Source: Parvularcula maris (GTDB taxonomy: Bacteria; Pseudomonadota; Alphaproteobacteria; Caulobacterales; Parvularculaceae). Taken from it: a stretch of DNA of 64,000 bases. The notes under the pieces were generated by a model. It saw only the letters and a program-made list of their open reading frames with translations. It did no database searches and was not told the DNA's origin. A program made the translations under genes and the position numbers. The stretch lies in assembly GCF_024505085.1 (NCBI RefSeq), contig NZ_JANIBC010000002.1, positions 410,735 to 474,734 on the forward strand, read 5' to 3'. Shown here piece after piece: positions 54,042 through 61,740 of this stretch (position 1 is its first letter; each line of letters starts with the position of its first letter).

Positions 54042-54100
54042 GGGGGGAGTTTGCGGGGGATGGAGCGGGAGGGGATAAGTGACTGCGTCAGAGCTCATCC

Positions 54101-54234
54101 CCGTCATCCCGGAAAGCGCGTAAGCGCTTATCCGGGACCCATGGACCAAAGCTCTCAGGCTACGCAGTCGTTCCTCGTGAAATCAATCTCAGGCCATGGG
54201 TCCCGGATAAACCTTCGGTTTTCCGGGATGACGG
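54101..54234. repeat. Family A palindromic repeat, copy 4
   Basis: CCGTCATCCCGG to CCGGGATGACGG with the TATCCGGGACCCATGG and CCATGGGTCCCGGATAA inner arms. Its right end touches the stop codon of the GIY-YIG gene. Confidence 0.8.
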
Positions 54235-54525
54235 CTAGAGCGGACCGAGTTCGAAGAAGAGGTCCCGCCATTCGGGATTCTGTTCCTCGATCAGCTCCAG
54301 CTTCCAGGACCGGCGCCAGCGTTTGAGGCGCTTCTCCAAGGTGATCGCCGACTCCATCCGTTCGTGCACATCGTACCAGACGAGGCGTTTGACACGGTGA
54401 CGCTCCGTGAACCCCTCGATGGCGCCCTCGCGATGCTCCCATACCCTCTTCGCCAGGTTCGAGGTCACGCCGGTATAGAGCGTGCCGTTCTTGTGGCTGG
54501 CGAGGATATAGACCGTGGGCCGCAT
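54235..54525 (-). CDS. Small GIY-YIG nuclease domain protein
   Basis: A 96-residue single-domain protein of the GIY-YIG family (UPF0213 type). The motif is VYILA...LYTGVT, followed by the conserved Arg (NLAKRVWEHREG), the Glu in helix 3 and an Asn (EEQNPEW). Larger relatives cut or nick DNA. Both sides are bordered by family A repeats (54101-54234 and 54572-54776), the first directly at its stop codon. Confidence 0.82.
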   Translation of the reverse strand: MRPTVYILASHKNGTLYTGVTSNLAKRVWEHREGAIEGFTERHRVKRLVWYDVHERMESAITLEKRLKRWRRSWKLELIEEQNPEWRDLFFELGPL

Positions 54526-54571
54526 GAGCGGAACGTAGAGTGAACATAGTGGAGCGCAACTCTCTTCAGCA

Positions 54572-54776
54572 GCGTCATCCCGGAACCCGAAGGGTATCCG
54601 GGGCCCATGAACCCGATGGGTCGGTGAACCACCCCCTCCGTCATCCCGGCCGTAGCCCGTAGGGCGAAGAGCCGGGACCCACGGATCACGGGCGATGGTA
54701 CGAAAAACGGTTGAGCTGCGTGAGCCCGTCGGTCCATGGGTCCCGGATAAGGGCTACGCCCTTTCCGGGATGACGG
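54572..54776. repeat. Family A palindromic repeat, copy 5, with a partial tandem half
   Basis: A left half (GCGTCATCCCGG to GGGGCCCATGA, 54572-54610) is followed by a complete copy from about 54637 (CCGTCATCCCGG) to 54776 (CCGGGATGACGG). Two left ends and one right end suggest a rearranged double element. Confidence 0.7.
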
Positions 54777-54860
54777 GGGAGAGGAGCGGTCCGCAAGAGC
54801 AACGCCGGACGGCGGATCACCTGCGGTGTTCCGCCCTGCGCCGCCCGTTCATCCGTAGGC

Positions 54861-54930
54861 TGCATGAAAGCGAAGCTGGACTGCACCACCCACGGGCGGG
54901 AGAGGTGCATTCCAGCTTCGCTTTCATGCA
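54861..54930. repeat. Near-perfect 27-bp inverted repeat
   Basis: Left arm 54861-54887 begins TGCATGAAAGCGAAGCTGGA; right arm 54904-54930 is its complement with one mismatch; the loop is 16 bases. It could form a strong hairpin in either strand or be a pair of terminal repeats with almost nothing between. The flanking 54777-54860 and 54931-54969 hold no supported gene. Confidence 0.8.
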
Positions 54931-54969
54931 CCGTACGCTGGCTAGCTAGCTCCGAGTGCCGTATACGGG

Positions 54970-55107
54970 TTAACCTCTCTTTTCCAGTGGCCGTTCGTCT
55001 TTGACGACCCGCCCAGGCGGGGGCTTGAGTTCGGACGTACTGGTAGGAGGACGCGGATTACTATTGCTGGAAGGCAGATTACGCGGGGGATTTTCTTGGT
55101 TAGACAC
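54970..55107 (-). CDS. Proline-rich microprotein of 45 residues
   Basis: A tiny polar protein rich in Pro, Asn, Ser and Arg (begins MSNQENPPRNLPSS, ends KDERPLEKRG) with no hydrophobic helix. The GTG start has GGAG seven bases upstream, inside the preceding membrane protein gene, and the two genes overlap by eight bases. AT-rich like that gene. Spacing and ribosome site support a real gene; function unknown. Confidence 0.55.
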   Translation of the reverse strand: MSNQENPPRNLPSSNSNPRPPTSTSELKPPPGRVVKDERPLEKRG

Positions 55108-55636
55108 GTGGCATCTCCATTGCGACTAAGATTGCATCAATAACTCCCACTAGATACAGTATAGCCACGGGCGCCGATAGGATCAACAGATCCCTTCTAA
55201 AATCATCGAGCTTATTGCTCCGTTTTTCGTTCAAAATAGCATTCTTGGCCGCGCACCGTATAAATTCTTTTATCAACTGGTGTGAGTAGTTTGCCAACGC
55301 AACAGAGCCATCTATTGCAATATTTTTGTTGCTATAGTTTTGCTCATATTGTTGTTCCCATGCGTCCATAGTCGCTATTTCGTCATATTTGTTCCCTGAT
55401 ACAATTCTCCATAAGCGAAAAGACAGCCAAACAATTAGACAACAGCATATGCTGAAAGCTGCGATTTTCGTTGCCAATGCCCAGCGAGCTAAGCTGTCTA
55501 CATCAGCCATCCCCCCGAAAGTTGAAGCTACCAAGACTACAAATAAAGAGGTCGGTGGCGCGAACTGCCGATGCAGGACAGCTTTTCTTTTTAGTTCAAA
55601 CTCATATTGATCCTTGTAGAATTCAAAACGGTCCAA
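55100..55636 (-). CDS. AT-rich membrane protein of unknown function
   Basis: A 178-residue protein with an N-terminal charged helix (FYKDQYEFELKRK), two membrane helices (about 27-46 and 52-74), a soluble central helix with a Tyr/Asn-rich stretch (EQQYEQNYSNKN), and a third membrane helix near the C-terminus (about 150-172). The TTG start lies two bases after the nrdB stop with a G-rich ribosome site in the nrdB tail. Base composition is clearly lower in GC than all neighbours, suggesting recent acquisition. The layout is reminiscent of small membrane effectors such as SLATT proteins, but I cannot assign a family. Confidence 0.7.
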   Translation of the reverse strand: MDRFEFYKDQYEFELKRKAVLHRQFAPPTSLFVVLVASTFGGMADVDSLARWALATKIAAFSICCCLIVWLSFRLWRIVSGNKYDEIATMDAWEQQYEQNYSNKNIAIDGSVALANYSHQLIKEFIRCAAKNAILNEKRSNKLDDFRRDLLILSAPVAILYLVGVIDAILVAMEMPRV

Positions 55637-55638
55637 GC

Positions 55639-56658
55639 CTACCCCCGCATCTTCTCAAACTGAGCCCACACGCCCTCGGTTCCGTGCCAGGCGCCCTTCG
55701 TCGCGCCCTTGGAATACTCCGTGGCCCGCGCTTCGAAGAAGTTGGCGTGCTCGACGCCGTTGAGCATCTCGCGGAGCCAGGGGAGGGGGTGTTTCTCGAC
55801 GCCGTAGACGCGCGGAAGGCCGAGCTGCTCTAGGCGCCAGTCGGCGATGTGGCGGATATAGGATTTGATGTCGTCGGGCGTCATGCCCGGGATGTCGCCT
55901 GCCTCGAAGGCGAGGTCGATGAAACGGTCCTCGAGGCCCACCACCGTCTTGCAGCAGTCGACGATGTCGTCGGCCACGGCCTTGGTCAAACAGTTCGTCT
56001 CCTGAGCGAAGGTGTGGAAGAGCTTGATCATGCCCTCGCAGTGGAGGCTCTCGTCGCGGATCGACCAGGTGACGATCTGGCCCATGCCCTTCATCTTGTT
56101 CTGGCGCGGGAAGTTCATCAGCATGGCGAAGGACGCGAAAAGCTGGAGACCTTCCGTGAACGCACCGAACATGGCCACGGTGCGCGCCACATCGGCCTCG
56201 GTCTCGACGCCGAACTGGCCCATATAGTCGTGCTTGTCCGCCATCTCCTTGTAGTCGAGGAAGGCGGAGAACTCGCTCTCGGGCATGCCGATCGTCTCTA
56301 GCAGGAGGGCGTAGGCGGCGACGTGGATCGTCTCCATGTTGGAGAAGGCCGCCAGCATCATCTTCACCTCGACGGGTTTGAAGACACGGGCGTAGCGCTC
56401 CATGTAGTTGTCGTTCACCTCGACATCGGACTGGGTGAAGAAGCGGAAGATCTGCGTGAGGAGGTTCCGCTCGCCGTCCGAGAGCGCCCGCGCCCAGTCC
56501 TTGCAGTCCTCACCCAGGGGCACCTCCTCGGGCATCCAGTGGACCTGCTGCTGCTTCTTCCAGTACTCATAGGCCCAGGGGTAGCGGTGGGGCTTGTAGC
56601 CCTTGGACGGGATCAGAAGGCCGGGGGTGTTGCCGTTGGGGTCTAAGGCGTCGAACAT
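55639..56658 (-). CDS. nrdB: Class Ia ribonucleotide reductase beta subunit
   Basis: A 339-residue di-iron tyrosyl-radical subunit that starts catalysis for NrdA in deoxynucleotide synthesis. Iron ligands are in place: Asp78, Glu109, His112, Glu170, Glu203 and His206, with the radical Tyr116 (METIHVAAY). The alpha subunit gene is not in the window. Its transcript appears to continue into the AT-rich membrane protein gene two bases after the stop. Confidence 0.95.
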   Translation of the reverse strand: MFDALDPNGNTPGLLIPSKGYKPHRYPWAYEYWKKQQQVHWMPEEVPLGEDCKDWARALSDGERNLLTQIFRFFTQSDVEVNDNYMERYARVFKPVEVKMMLAAFSNMETIHVAAYALLLETIGMPESEFSAFLDYKEMADKHDYMGQFGVETEADVARTVAMFGAFTEGLQLFASFAMLMNFPRQNKMKGMGQIVTWSIRDESLHCEGMIKLFHTFAQETNCLTKAVADDIVDCCKTVVGLEDRFIDLAFEAGDIPGMTPDDIKSYIRHIADWRLEQLGLPRVYGVEKHPLPWLREMLNGVEHANFFEARATEYSKGATKGAWHGTEGVWAQFEKMRG

Positions 56659-56724
56659 TGAAGGTCTCCTGATCGGTGGCGCCCAGGCGGCTTAGCGTGA
56701 GTCGCGGGGGCGAGGGTTAACTCT

Positions 56725-56738
56725 ACCATATCTTGTGG
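56725..56738 (-). promoter_or_regulatory. Weak NrdR-box-like site upstream of nrdB
   Basis: ACCATATCTTGTGG (minus strand CCACAAGATATGGT) resembles the NrdR consensus acaCwAtATATwGtgt. It lies 67 bases before the nrdB start. A second CCACAAGAT lies at about 56765 on the plus strand. Confidence 0.3.
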
Positions 56739-56819
56739 CGGGAACACTTCCCACCCCTGTTTGTCCACAAGATGGAGGCGGCTTGCTGTCGCAGCGCCTG
56801 TCCCTTACGGCTACGGCCC

Positions 56820-57014
56820 ATGAAGATGATCAAGCTGACCAAGACCAACGATGTGACGATCGCGCTCAACCCCCGCTACATCATCGAGCTCACCTCCAAG
56901 GGCGAGAAGGGCTGCGACGTGTCCATCGCCCAGAGGAGCGATCTCGGCGCGAGCGGCGTCCTGCGGGTGAAGGAGAGCTTCGAAGAGGTCCTTCAGCTCG
57001 TCGAGCGGGCCTGA
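56820..57014 (+). CDS. FlbD-like small protein
   Basis: A 64-residue protein with the FlbD pattern: MIKLTKTND, then ALNPRYIIELTS, and a C-terminal VKESFEEVLQLVE. FlbD proteins are small and usually found with flagellar motor genes, which are not present here. ATG 56820 or 56826 could be the start. A small membrane protein gene follows after 11 bases. Confidence 0.6.
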   Translation: MKMIKLTKTNDVTIALNPRYIIELTSKGEKGCDVSIAQRSDLGASGVLRVKESFEEVLQLVERA

Positions 57015-57025
57015 CGAGACCCAAG

Positions 57026-57193
57026 ATGAGCCTTGGCAAGATCATCCTCTACGCCATGGGCTTGGGCATTCTGGTGGGGCTGATCGTCAGCAAGGTGGCG
57101 CCCGACCTCCCTGCCTCGCTGATCGGCATGGTGGTGACCATCTTCGCCACGGTGGCGGCGGGACGGCTCCAGCCCCCTCCCCCTAGGCGGTAG
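57026..57193 (+). CDS. Small membrane protein
   Basis: A 55-residue protein with two hydrophobic segments (IILYAMGLGILVGLIVSKV and LIGMVVTIFATVAAG) and a Pro/Arg tail. No family recognised. It follows the FlbD-like gene after 11 bases and precedes the LpxR-type gene, probably one operon. Confidence 0.55.
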   Translation: MSLGKIILYAMGLGILVGLIVSKVAPDLPASLIGMVVTIFATVAAGRLQPPPPRR

Positions 57194-57218
57194 GCTTATC
57201 TTGGGTTAGGCTGTCCCC

Positions 57219-58223
57219 ATGGGGATGATCAGGGCGATGGCCGCACTTGCCGCGGCGCTACCGGCAGCAGCAGCGGCGCAGGAAATGGTGGCGGACGATC
57301 CGCGCGCCACCTGGACGATCGCGGTCGAGAACGACGGCTATTTCGGCGACGACGACAACTACACGAGCGGCCTGCGCATCGGCTATCTGAGCGGCAACCG
57401 GAAGAGCGACGCCTTCGGGCGGTTCTTCGCGCGGCGGCTCCTGCGGGTCGATCCGGCCAGCGAGGGTGTGAAGCTGCGCCGGGGTTTCGCCCTCGCCCAG
57501 GAGATCTACACACCCGAGGACCTCGACACGCCGGAGTTCCTGCCCGACCAGCACCCCTATGCAGGCTACCTTTACGGCGAGCTGACCTCGCTGGTAGAGC
57601 GGCCCAACCGGGTGGACCTCCTCTCGGTGCAGCTTGGCGTGGTGGGGCCGAGCGCGCTGGGCCAGGAGGGTCAGGACTTCGTCCATAACATCACGGGACG
57701 GGAGCTCGCCCAAGGCTGGGACAACCAGATCGAGGACAGCGTCGGGCTGAACCTAACCTATGATCGGCAGCGGCGGTTCTTTCACCTCGGCAACCGCAAC
57801 GCTTTCGGCCTCGATTGCGTGGGCAATCTAGGCCTCAGCGGGGGCACGGTGAAGACCGCCGCCCGGATCGGCGGAAACCTGCGCTTCGGTGAGAACCTCG
57901 GCACCAGCTTCGGCCCGCCCAGGGTGCGCCCCGCCCATGCAGGCTCCGGCTTCTTCGTCCCCCAGGACAAGCGCTCTTGGTACATCTTCGCAGGCGGCCA
58001 GGTGGAGGCGGTGGCCCACAACATCTTCCTCGACAACTCGCTGTTCCGCGACAGCGGGCCGGATGTGGGCTCGAACACCATCGTGGCGGACTTCCAGGCG
58101 GGCACGGCCATTCAGCTAGGCCGAGCGCAGATCGCCTTCACCTATATCCTCCGTACGCCTGAGTTCGAAGAGCAGGAAGGCAGCCAGCGCTTCGGGGCGT
58201 TCTCGATCGCGAAACGGTTTTGA
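57219..58223 (+). CDS. LpxR family outer-membrane lipid A deacylase
   Basis: Outer-membrane beta-barrel of 334 residues with a signal peptide (cleavage after AAAAA-Q, about residue 20). LpxR removes the 3'-acyloxyacyl group of lipid A. Family marks: VENDGYFGDDDNYTSG, HPYAGYLYG, LGVVGPSALG and the DFVHNITG segment with the catalytic His; it ends in Phe as barrels do. Confidence 0.87.
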   Translation: MGMIRAMAALAAALPAAAAAQEMVADDPRATWTIAVENDGYFGDDDNYTSGLRIGYLSGNRKSDAFGRFFARRLLRVDPASEGVKLRRGFALAQEIYTPEDLDTPEFLPDQHPYAGYLYGELTSLVERPNRVDLLSVQLGVVGPSALGQEGQDFVHNITGRELAQGWDNQIEDSVGLNLTYDRQRRFFHLGNRNAFGLDCVGNLGLSGGTVKTAARIGGNLRFGENLGTSFGPPRVRPAHAGSGFFVPQDKRSWYIFAGGQVEAVAHNIFLDNSLFRDSGPDVGSNTIVADFQAGTAIQLGRAQIAFTYILRTPEFEEQEGSQRFGAFSIAKRF

Positions 58224-58237
58224 GACTTAATATTTTG

Positions 58238-58383
58238 GCGCTACCGCTCGCTCGCGCTCGCTACTTGAGCGCTTCGTAGCCGGTTCGCCGTCAGGCGAAA
58301 GAAAAGGTCCGGCGGACCTTTTCTAGGCGGAGAAGGCCACGGCAGTGGCGCTTGACTTCGCTGCGCTTCGCTCGCGTTCTTCG
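58238..58383 (+). repeat. Family B three-hairpin repeat, copy 3 (most complete)
   Basis: GCGCTACCGCTCGC at the left, the core stems TTCGCC/GGCGAA, AAAAGGTCC/GGACCTTTT and GCCAC/GTGGC, and CTGCGCTTCGCTCGCG with TTCTTCG at the right. It is followed within 200 bases by a family C and a family A copy, so the whole 58224-58697 gap is repeats. Confidence 0.8.
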
Positions 58384-58401
58384 CGGCAGTGTTAGTCTGC
58401 T

Positions 58402-58526
58402 GCTTCGCTCCCCCTCAGCCTGCCGGCAGCTCCCCCTCGAAGAGGGGGAGCGAGATAGAAGGCCAACGCTAGTTCTGCTTTCCTCCCCTACGTAGTGGGG
58501 GAGGTGCCCGAAGGGCGGAGGGGGCC
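58402..58526. repeat. Family C repeat, copy 2
   Basis: CAGCCTGCCGGCAGCTCC, then CCCCCTCGAAGAGGGGG and CCCCTACGTAGTGGGG hairpins, then GTGCCCGAAGGGCGGAGGG. Located between family B and family A copies. Confidence 0.75.
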
Positions 58527-58550
58527 AGCTACGTTTATTAAGATTTGCCC

Positions 58551-58684
58551 CCGTCATACCGGTTGTAGCGTAGCGAAGGTGGAGCCGCAAAGCGGATCGA
58601 CGGACCCGTGGACTGACGGATCAAGCAGCCGCGACGGCTGGTCCGTGGGTCCCGGATAAGCCTGGCGGCTTTCCGGGATGACGG
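58551..58684. repeat. Family A palindromic repeat, copy 6
   Basis: CCGTCATACCGG to CCGGGATGACGG; the left inner arm has diverged (GACGGACCCGTGG) with a matching change on the right (CCGTGGGTCCCGGATAA). Confidence 0.75.
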
Positions 58685-58697
58685 CAGAGAGGCTCGG

Positions 58698-59000
58698 CTA
58701 CCCCTTCGGAAAAAGCCCCTGCAGGTTCTCGAGATAGGCCGCCCAGGCCCTTCTGCCCTCCTCGGTCAGGCTGGCGGAGGTGCGAGGTTTTCGGTTCTCG
58801 AAGCGCTTGTCGATCGCCACATAGCCTGCCTCCTCGAGCTTGCGCAGGGCCACGGAGAGGTTGCCGTTGGTGGCCTCCAGCGCCTCGGCCAGCTCGGTGA
58901 AGAGGGCCGAGCGGACGGAGCTCAGATAGGCCATCACCCCCAGGCGCAACCGCCCGTGGATGACATCGTCGACCTTGCCGGGATCGAAGCCGCCGCTCAT
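58698..59000 (-). CDS. Winged-helix transcriptional regulator
   Basis: A 100-residue winged-helix protein of the HTH_34 / MarR-like type (MAYLSSVRSALFTELAEAL, NLSVALRKLEEAGYVAIDK, then a wing with NRKPRTSASLT). The start overlaps the stop of the membrane protein gene by four bases (ATGA). Such pairs of a small membrane protein and a one-domain regulator are common; the regulator probably controls its own operon. Confidence 0.82.
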   Translation of the reverse strand: MSGGFDPGKVDDVIHGRLRLGVMAYLSSVRSALFTELAEALEATNGNLSVALRKLEEAGYVAIDKRFENRKPRTSASLTEEGRRAWAAYLENLQGLFPKG

Positions 59001-59626
59001 GCCTCGTCCGGGGACGGCGCGGGCTCGCCGCGCAGCAGGATGAGGCCGGGGAGAAGGCCGACCAGGGTCACCGCCGCCGCACCGTAGAGGTAGAGCTCGG
59101 CCCGCCCGATCAGGGTCAGGCTGACCCCGGCGAGGATCAGGGAGAGAACGGAGACGAAGCGGAACCAGCCGATCTCCGCCGCCCTGCCCGTAACCGCGAA
59201 GGCGATGCCGTAGAGGACCAGGGCCACGGCCATGATGGTGTCCATCAGAAGAGCGTCCGCGGCCCCCAGGACCAGTGCCGCCAGCGCCCCCGCCACATAG
59301 GTCGAGATGGCGATGCCGACCATGCTCCACGTCTCCCGCGCGACCGTGTTGCCGAAGGACGCAGCCCCTGGCTTGGCCGGGAAGGTCCGGCGAAGGACCA
59401 CCATCCCCAGGATGCCCACGATGCCGAATGCCAGCCAAAGGAAGCCGAGGGCCTCCCCGCCGAAGGGTGTCCGGCCCGAAGCGATCGCGTAGTGGCCGAG
59501 ATAGGTGAGGGCGATCAGCCCGCCCCAGAACACCAGATACCTGCCGCTCAGCAGAGGCGCCTTGGTGCCTTTCTGGGCCAGCGCCCTCAGATAGGAGAGG
59601 TCCTGCTCGGTGGTCTCGGTCATCAT
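58997..59626 (-). CDS. Membrane protein paired with a winged-helix regulator
   Basis: A 209-residue protein with about six hydrophobic helices (about 30-50, 60-80, 105-125, 127-147, 152-172, 175-197) and no known motif. Overlaps the regulator gene by four bases. Confidence 0.68.
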   Translation of the reverse strand: MMTETTEQDLSYLRALAQKGTKAPLLSGRYLVFWGGLIALTYLGHYAIASGRTPFGGEALGFLWLAFGIVGILGMVVLRRTFPAKPGAASFGNTVARETWSMVGIAISTYVAGALAALVLGAADALLMDTIMAVALVLYGIAFAVTGRAAEIGWFRFVSVLSLILAGVSLTLIGRAELYLYGAAAVTLVGLLPGLILLRGEPAPSPDEA

Positions 59627-59698
59627 GCCCCTCCCGCGGGATCGTTTTCGTCGGCGAAACGCCGCGGCAGAGGCCGCGGCGCTCGCTTCTTACCGTGC

Positions 59699-60112
59699 TC
59701 AGTAGCTCATGGTGAGGGTGATGTCCGCACCCCCCTCTCCCACGGTGATCCGCGCGTCGCCGAAGGTCGGCTCGCCCATGACGGGGGTGCCGCTGATGGC
59801 CCAGCCGTCCACCGGCATGCCCGCCTCGCTCATGTCGAACTGACCGTTGCCGTTGAAGTCGTGCCAGACGCTGACGGCATAGTCGCCGGGGGGCACGTCG
59901 AAGCTGAAGGCCATCGAGCCCGCCTCCACATCCTCGGTGATGGTCCCCGCCGTCCCGCGGTTCTGCATGTACTCGGCCTCGCTCTGAACCGAGATGTAGA
60001 GCTTGCCGCCCCGGTCCTCGACGCCCTCCAGGCTGACGGAGAGATCGGCGGCGCTCGCCATGCCGGCCATGGCCGCCAGGCTCGAAAGGGAAAGGATTGT
60101 CTTGCGGATCAT
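59699..60112 (-). CDS. DUF2141 domain exported protein
   Basis: A 137-residue protein with a signal peptide (ending ASA-AD, about residue 21) and a DUF2141 beta-sandwich: GKLYISVQSEAEY, FDVPPGDYAVSVWHD and the calcium-site-like NGNGQFDMSEAG. ATG 60112 has GAGGAGG seven bases upstream. A promoter with an overlapping palindrome lies ahead. Confidence 0.8.
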   Translation of the reverse strand: MIRKTILSLSSLAAMAGMASAADLSVSLEGVEDRGGKLYISVQSEAEYMQNRGTAGTITEDVEAGSMAFSFDVPPGDYAVSVWHDFNGNGQFDMSEAGMPVDGWAISGTPVMGEPTFGDARITVGEGGADITLTMSY

Positions 60113-60138
60113 CTGAAACCTCCTCGTGTCCACAACTA

Positions 60139-60168
60139 GTTTATGGTATAAACCTAATTGGATTACAA
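60139..60168 (-). promoter_or_regulatory. Promoter of the DUF2141 gene with overlapping operator-like palindrome
   Basis: On the minus strand: TTGTAA (60168-60163), a 17-base spacer and CATAAA (60145-60140). GTTTAT-GGT-ATAAAC at 60139-60153 is a perfect palindrome covering the -10 element, as expected for a repressor site. Confidence 0.5.
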
Positions 60169-60280
60169 GGGGTCGGTGCGGTGAATGTTGGGGGCTCGCG
60201 ATAAGCGCTGCCGAGGAGGCTGGGAATGCGCTTCGTTGAGCGATTTTGTTGTTTGCAGACAGACCGGAGGCGTGAGCGCT

Positions 60281-60402
60281 GCCTCCTCCCCCTCAGCCTG
60301 CCGGCAGCTCCCCCTCTAGAAAGGGAGCGAAGAAGGGGCGAAGCCGAGTTCTGCTTCCCTCCCCCATACCATGGGGGAGGTGCCCGAAGGGCGGAGGGGG
60401 CT
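60281..60402. repeat. Family C repeat, copy 3
   Basis: Same layout as the other C copies, with GTTTGCAGACAGA about 30 bases to its left (also left of copy 4) and CAGCGTTTGCAAACGA to its right. The rest of the 60113-60597 gap (60403-60597) holds no supported gene. Confidence 0.75.
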
Positions 60403-60597
60403 GCCAGCGTTTGCAAACGACACCAAAACCGTTTTCCCAAACCGGACCCCACCGAAGAGGCGTCGTGCCCTGCCGGGAAAAGCCGAAGCCTTACGGCCCT
60501 GTAGCTCGCCTTTGGGCTCTCGCGCTGTAACTCCCTATCAGACCCCCCCGAAAAGGGGCATGAAGGCGCCGCCCGTTGGTGTCTCGAAAGGAACCCG

Positions 60598-61236
60598 ATG
60601 CGCATGCTACTGCCCCTTCTTCTGACCCTCAGCCTCGCCGCCTGCGGCGGCGACCGGTCCCGTCCCGATGTGGCGGCGGCCGCCGTGATCCAAGCGGAGG
60701 GACAGGCCGAGGCGCTGGTGGCGGGGGGCTGCTTCTGGTGCGTCGAGTCCGACCTCGAGAAGCTCGACGGCGTCGAGGAGGTCGTCTCCGGCTATGGCGG
60801 CGGGACGAGCCCCATGCCGACCTACAAGAACTACGAGCGCGGCGGCCACCGCGAGGTGGCGCTGGTGCGCTACGACCCCAGCGAGATCAGCTACCGCGAG
60901 CTGATGGCGTTCTTCCTACGGACGATCGACGTGACCGACGATGGCGGCCAGTTCTGCGACCGCGGCTACGGCTACACCACGGCTGTCTACTACGAGACCG
61001 AAGAAGAGCGCGAGATCCTCGCGGAGTTGAAAGCGGAGGCCGAGCGCGAGATCGGCGACGAGGTGGTCACCCCCATCGAGAAGCGGACCACCTTCACCGC
61101 CGCCGAGACCTACCACCAGGACTACTACAAGAAGAAGCCCCGTCAGTATGCTGTCTACCGCAGCCTTTGCGGCCGCGACCAGACCGTGCGGCGGCTTTGG
61201 GGCGAGGCCGCCGGTGAGCGCCTCGCCGCCAAATAG
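60598..61236 (+). CDS. msrA: Peptide methionine sulfoxide reductase MsrA, lipoprotein form
   Basis: A 212-residue MsrA carrying a lipoprotein signal (LSLAACGGD, lipid Cys16), so it repairs oxidised methionine in the periplasm. The catalytic motif is GGCFWC with Cys45; the QFCDRGYGYTT segment and the final conserved YHQDYY are present. Most MsrA proteins are cytosolic; envelope forms are known in some bacteria. No msrB or electron donor gene lies next to it. Confidence 0.93.
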   Translation: MRMLLPLLLTLSLAACGGDRSRPDVAAAAVIQAEGQAEALVAGGCFWCVESDLEKLDGVEEVVSGYGGGTSPMPTYKNYERGGHREVALVRYDPSEISYRELMAFFLRTIDVTDDGGQFCDRGYGYTTAVYYETEEEREILAELKAEAEREIGDEVVTPIEKRTTFTAAETYHQDYYKKKPRQYAVYRSLCGRDQTVRRLWGEAAGERLAAK

Positions 61237-61239
61237 GAG

Positions 61240-61683
61240 CTAGGCGGATGGTCTGGAGGCGATCAGCACGCCTCCCAAGAGCACCAGAAAGAGAACGTTC
61301 GTCGCGATATTGAGCGGGAAGCCCCAGAAGGCCGAGACCCCGCTGTCGAGCACGAACCAGACGGTCAGCCCCATAAGGCCTGCGTTCCAGATCGCTCTCT
61401 TCTCAACCTTCATGGCGATGACGAGCGTCGTGATCCAGCCGGTCATCACCGCGCCGATCAGTCCGTAGGCGAAGTTGATGTAGCGGTCCGTCAGATCCGC
61501 CTGAAGCTCCGCAGGCCGCTCGCCGCCGAAGAACATCGCCTCGAACGGGAAGACCCGCGCGAGCTGCGGCAACACGGCGAAGAAGACCAGATAGGCGATG
61601 AACCCGGCCATGATGCGGCGCCCGGTCCGGGGCCGAAGGGCGGGGCTTCTACCGGCCGTAGGGGCGGAGAGGGTGGCTGACAT
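61240..61683 (-). CDS. Membrane protein of unknown function
   Basis: A 147-residue protein with four hydrophobic helices after a polar N-terminus. GGAGG six bases before ATG 61683 decides the start; the longer upstream frame runs into the divergent regulator gene. Probably controlled by that XRE regulator through the palindrome at 61741. Confidence 0.62.
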   Translation of the reverse strand: MSATLSAPTAGRSPALRPRTGRRIMAGFIAYLVFFAVLPQLARVFPFEAMFFGGERPAELQADLTDRYINFAYGLIGAVMTGWITTLVIAMKVEKRAIWNAGLMGLTVWFVLDSGVSAFWGFPLNIATNVLFLVLLGGVLIASRPSA

Positions 61684-61740
61684 GGGTACCTCCTTCGTGT
61701 CGTCCTCCCTCGGCTTTTCGGGCTGAGAGGTGCGGAACAC

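Noticed and set aside
54861..54930. Rho-independent terminator
   Set aside because: No T run on either strand after the stem, and the arms are far longer than usual.
58997..59438. Extended minus-strand frame through the membrane protein into the winged-helix gene
   Set aside because: The regulator starts at 59000 with a four-base overlap; the longer frame is out of frame with the membrane protein and has no domain.
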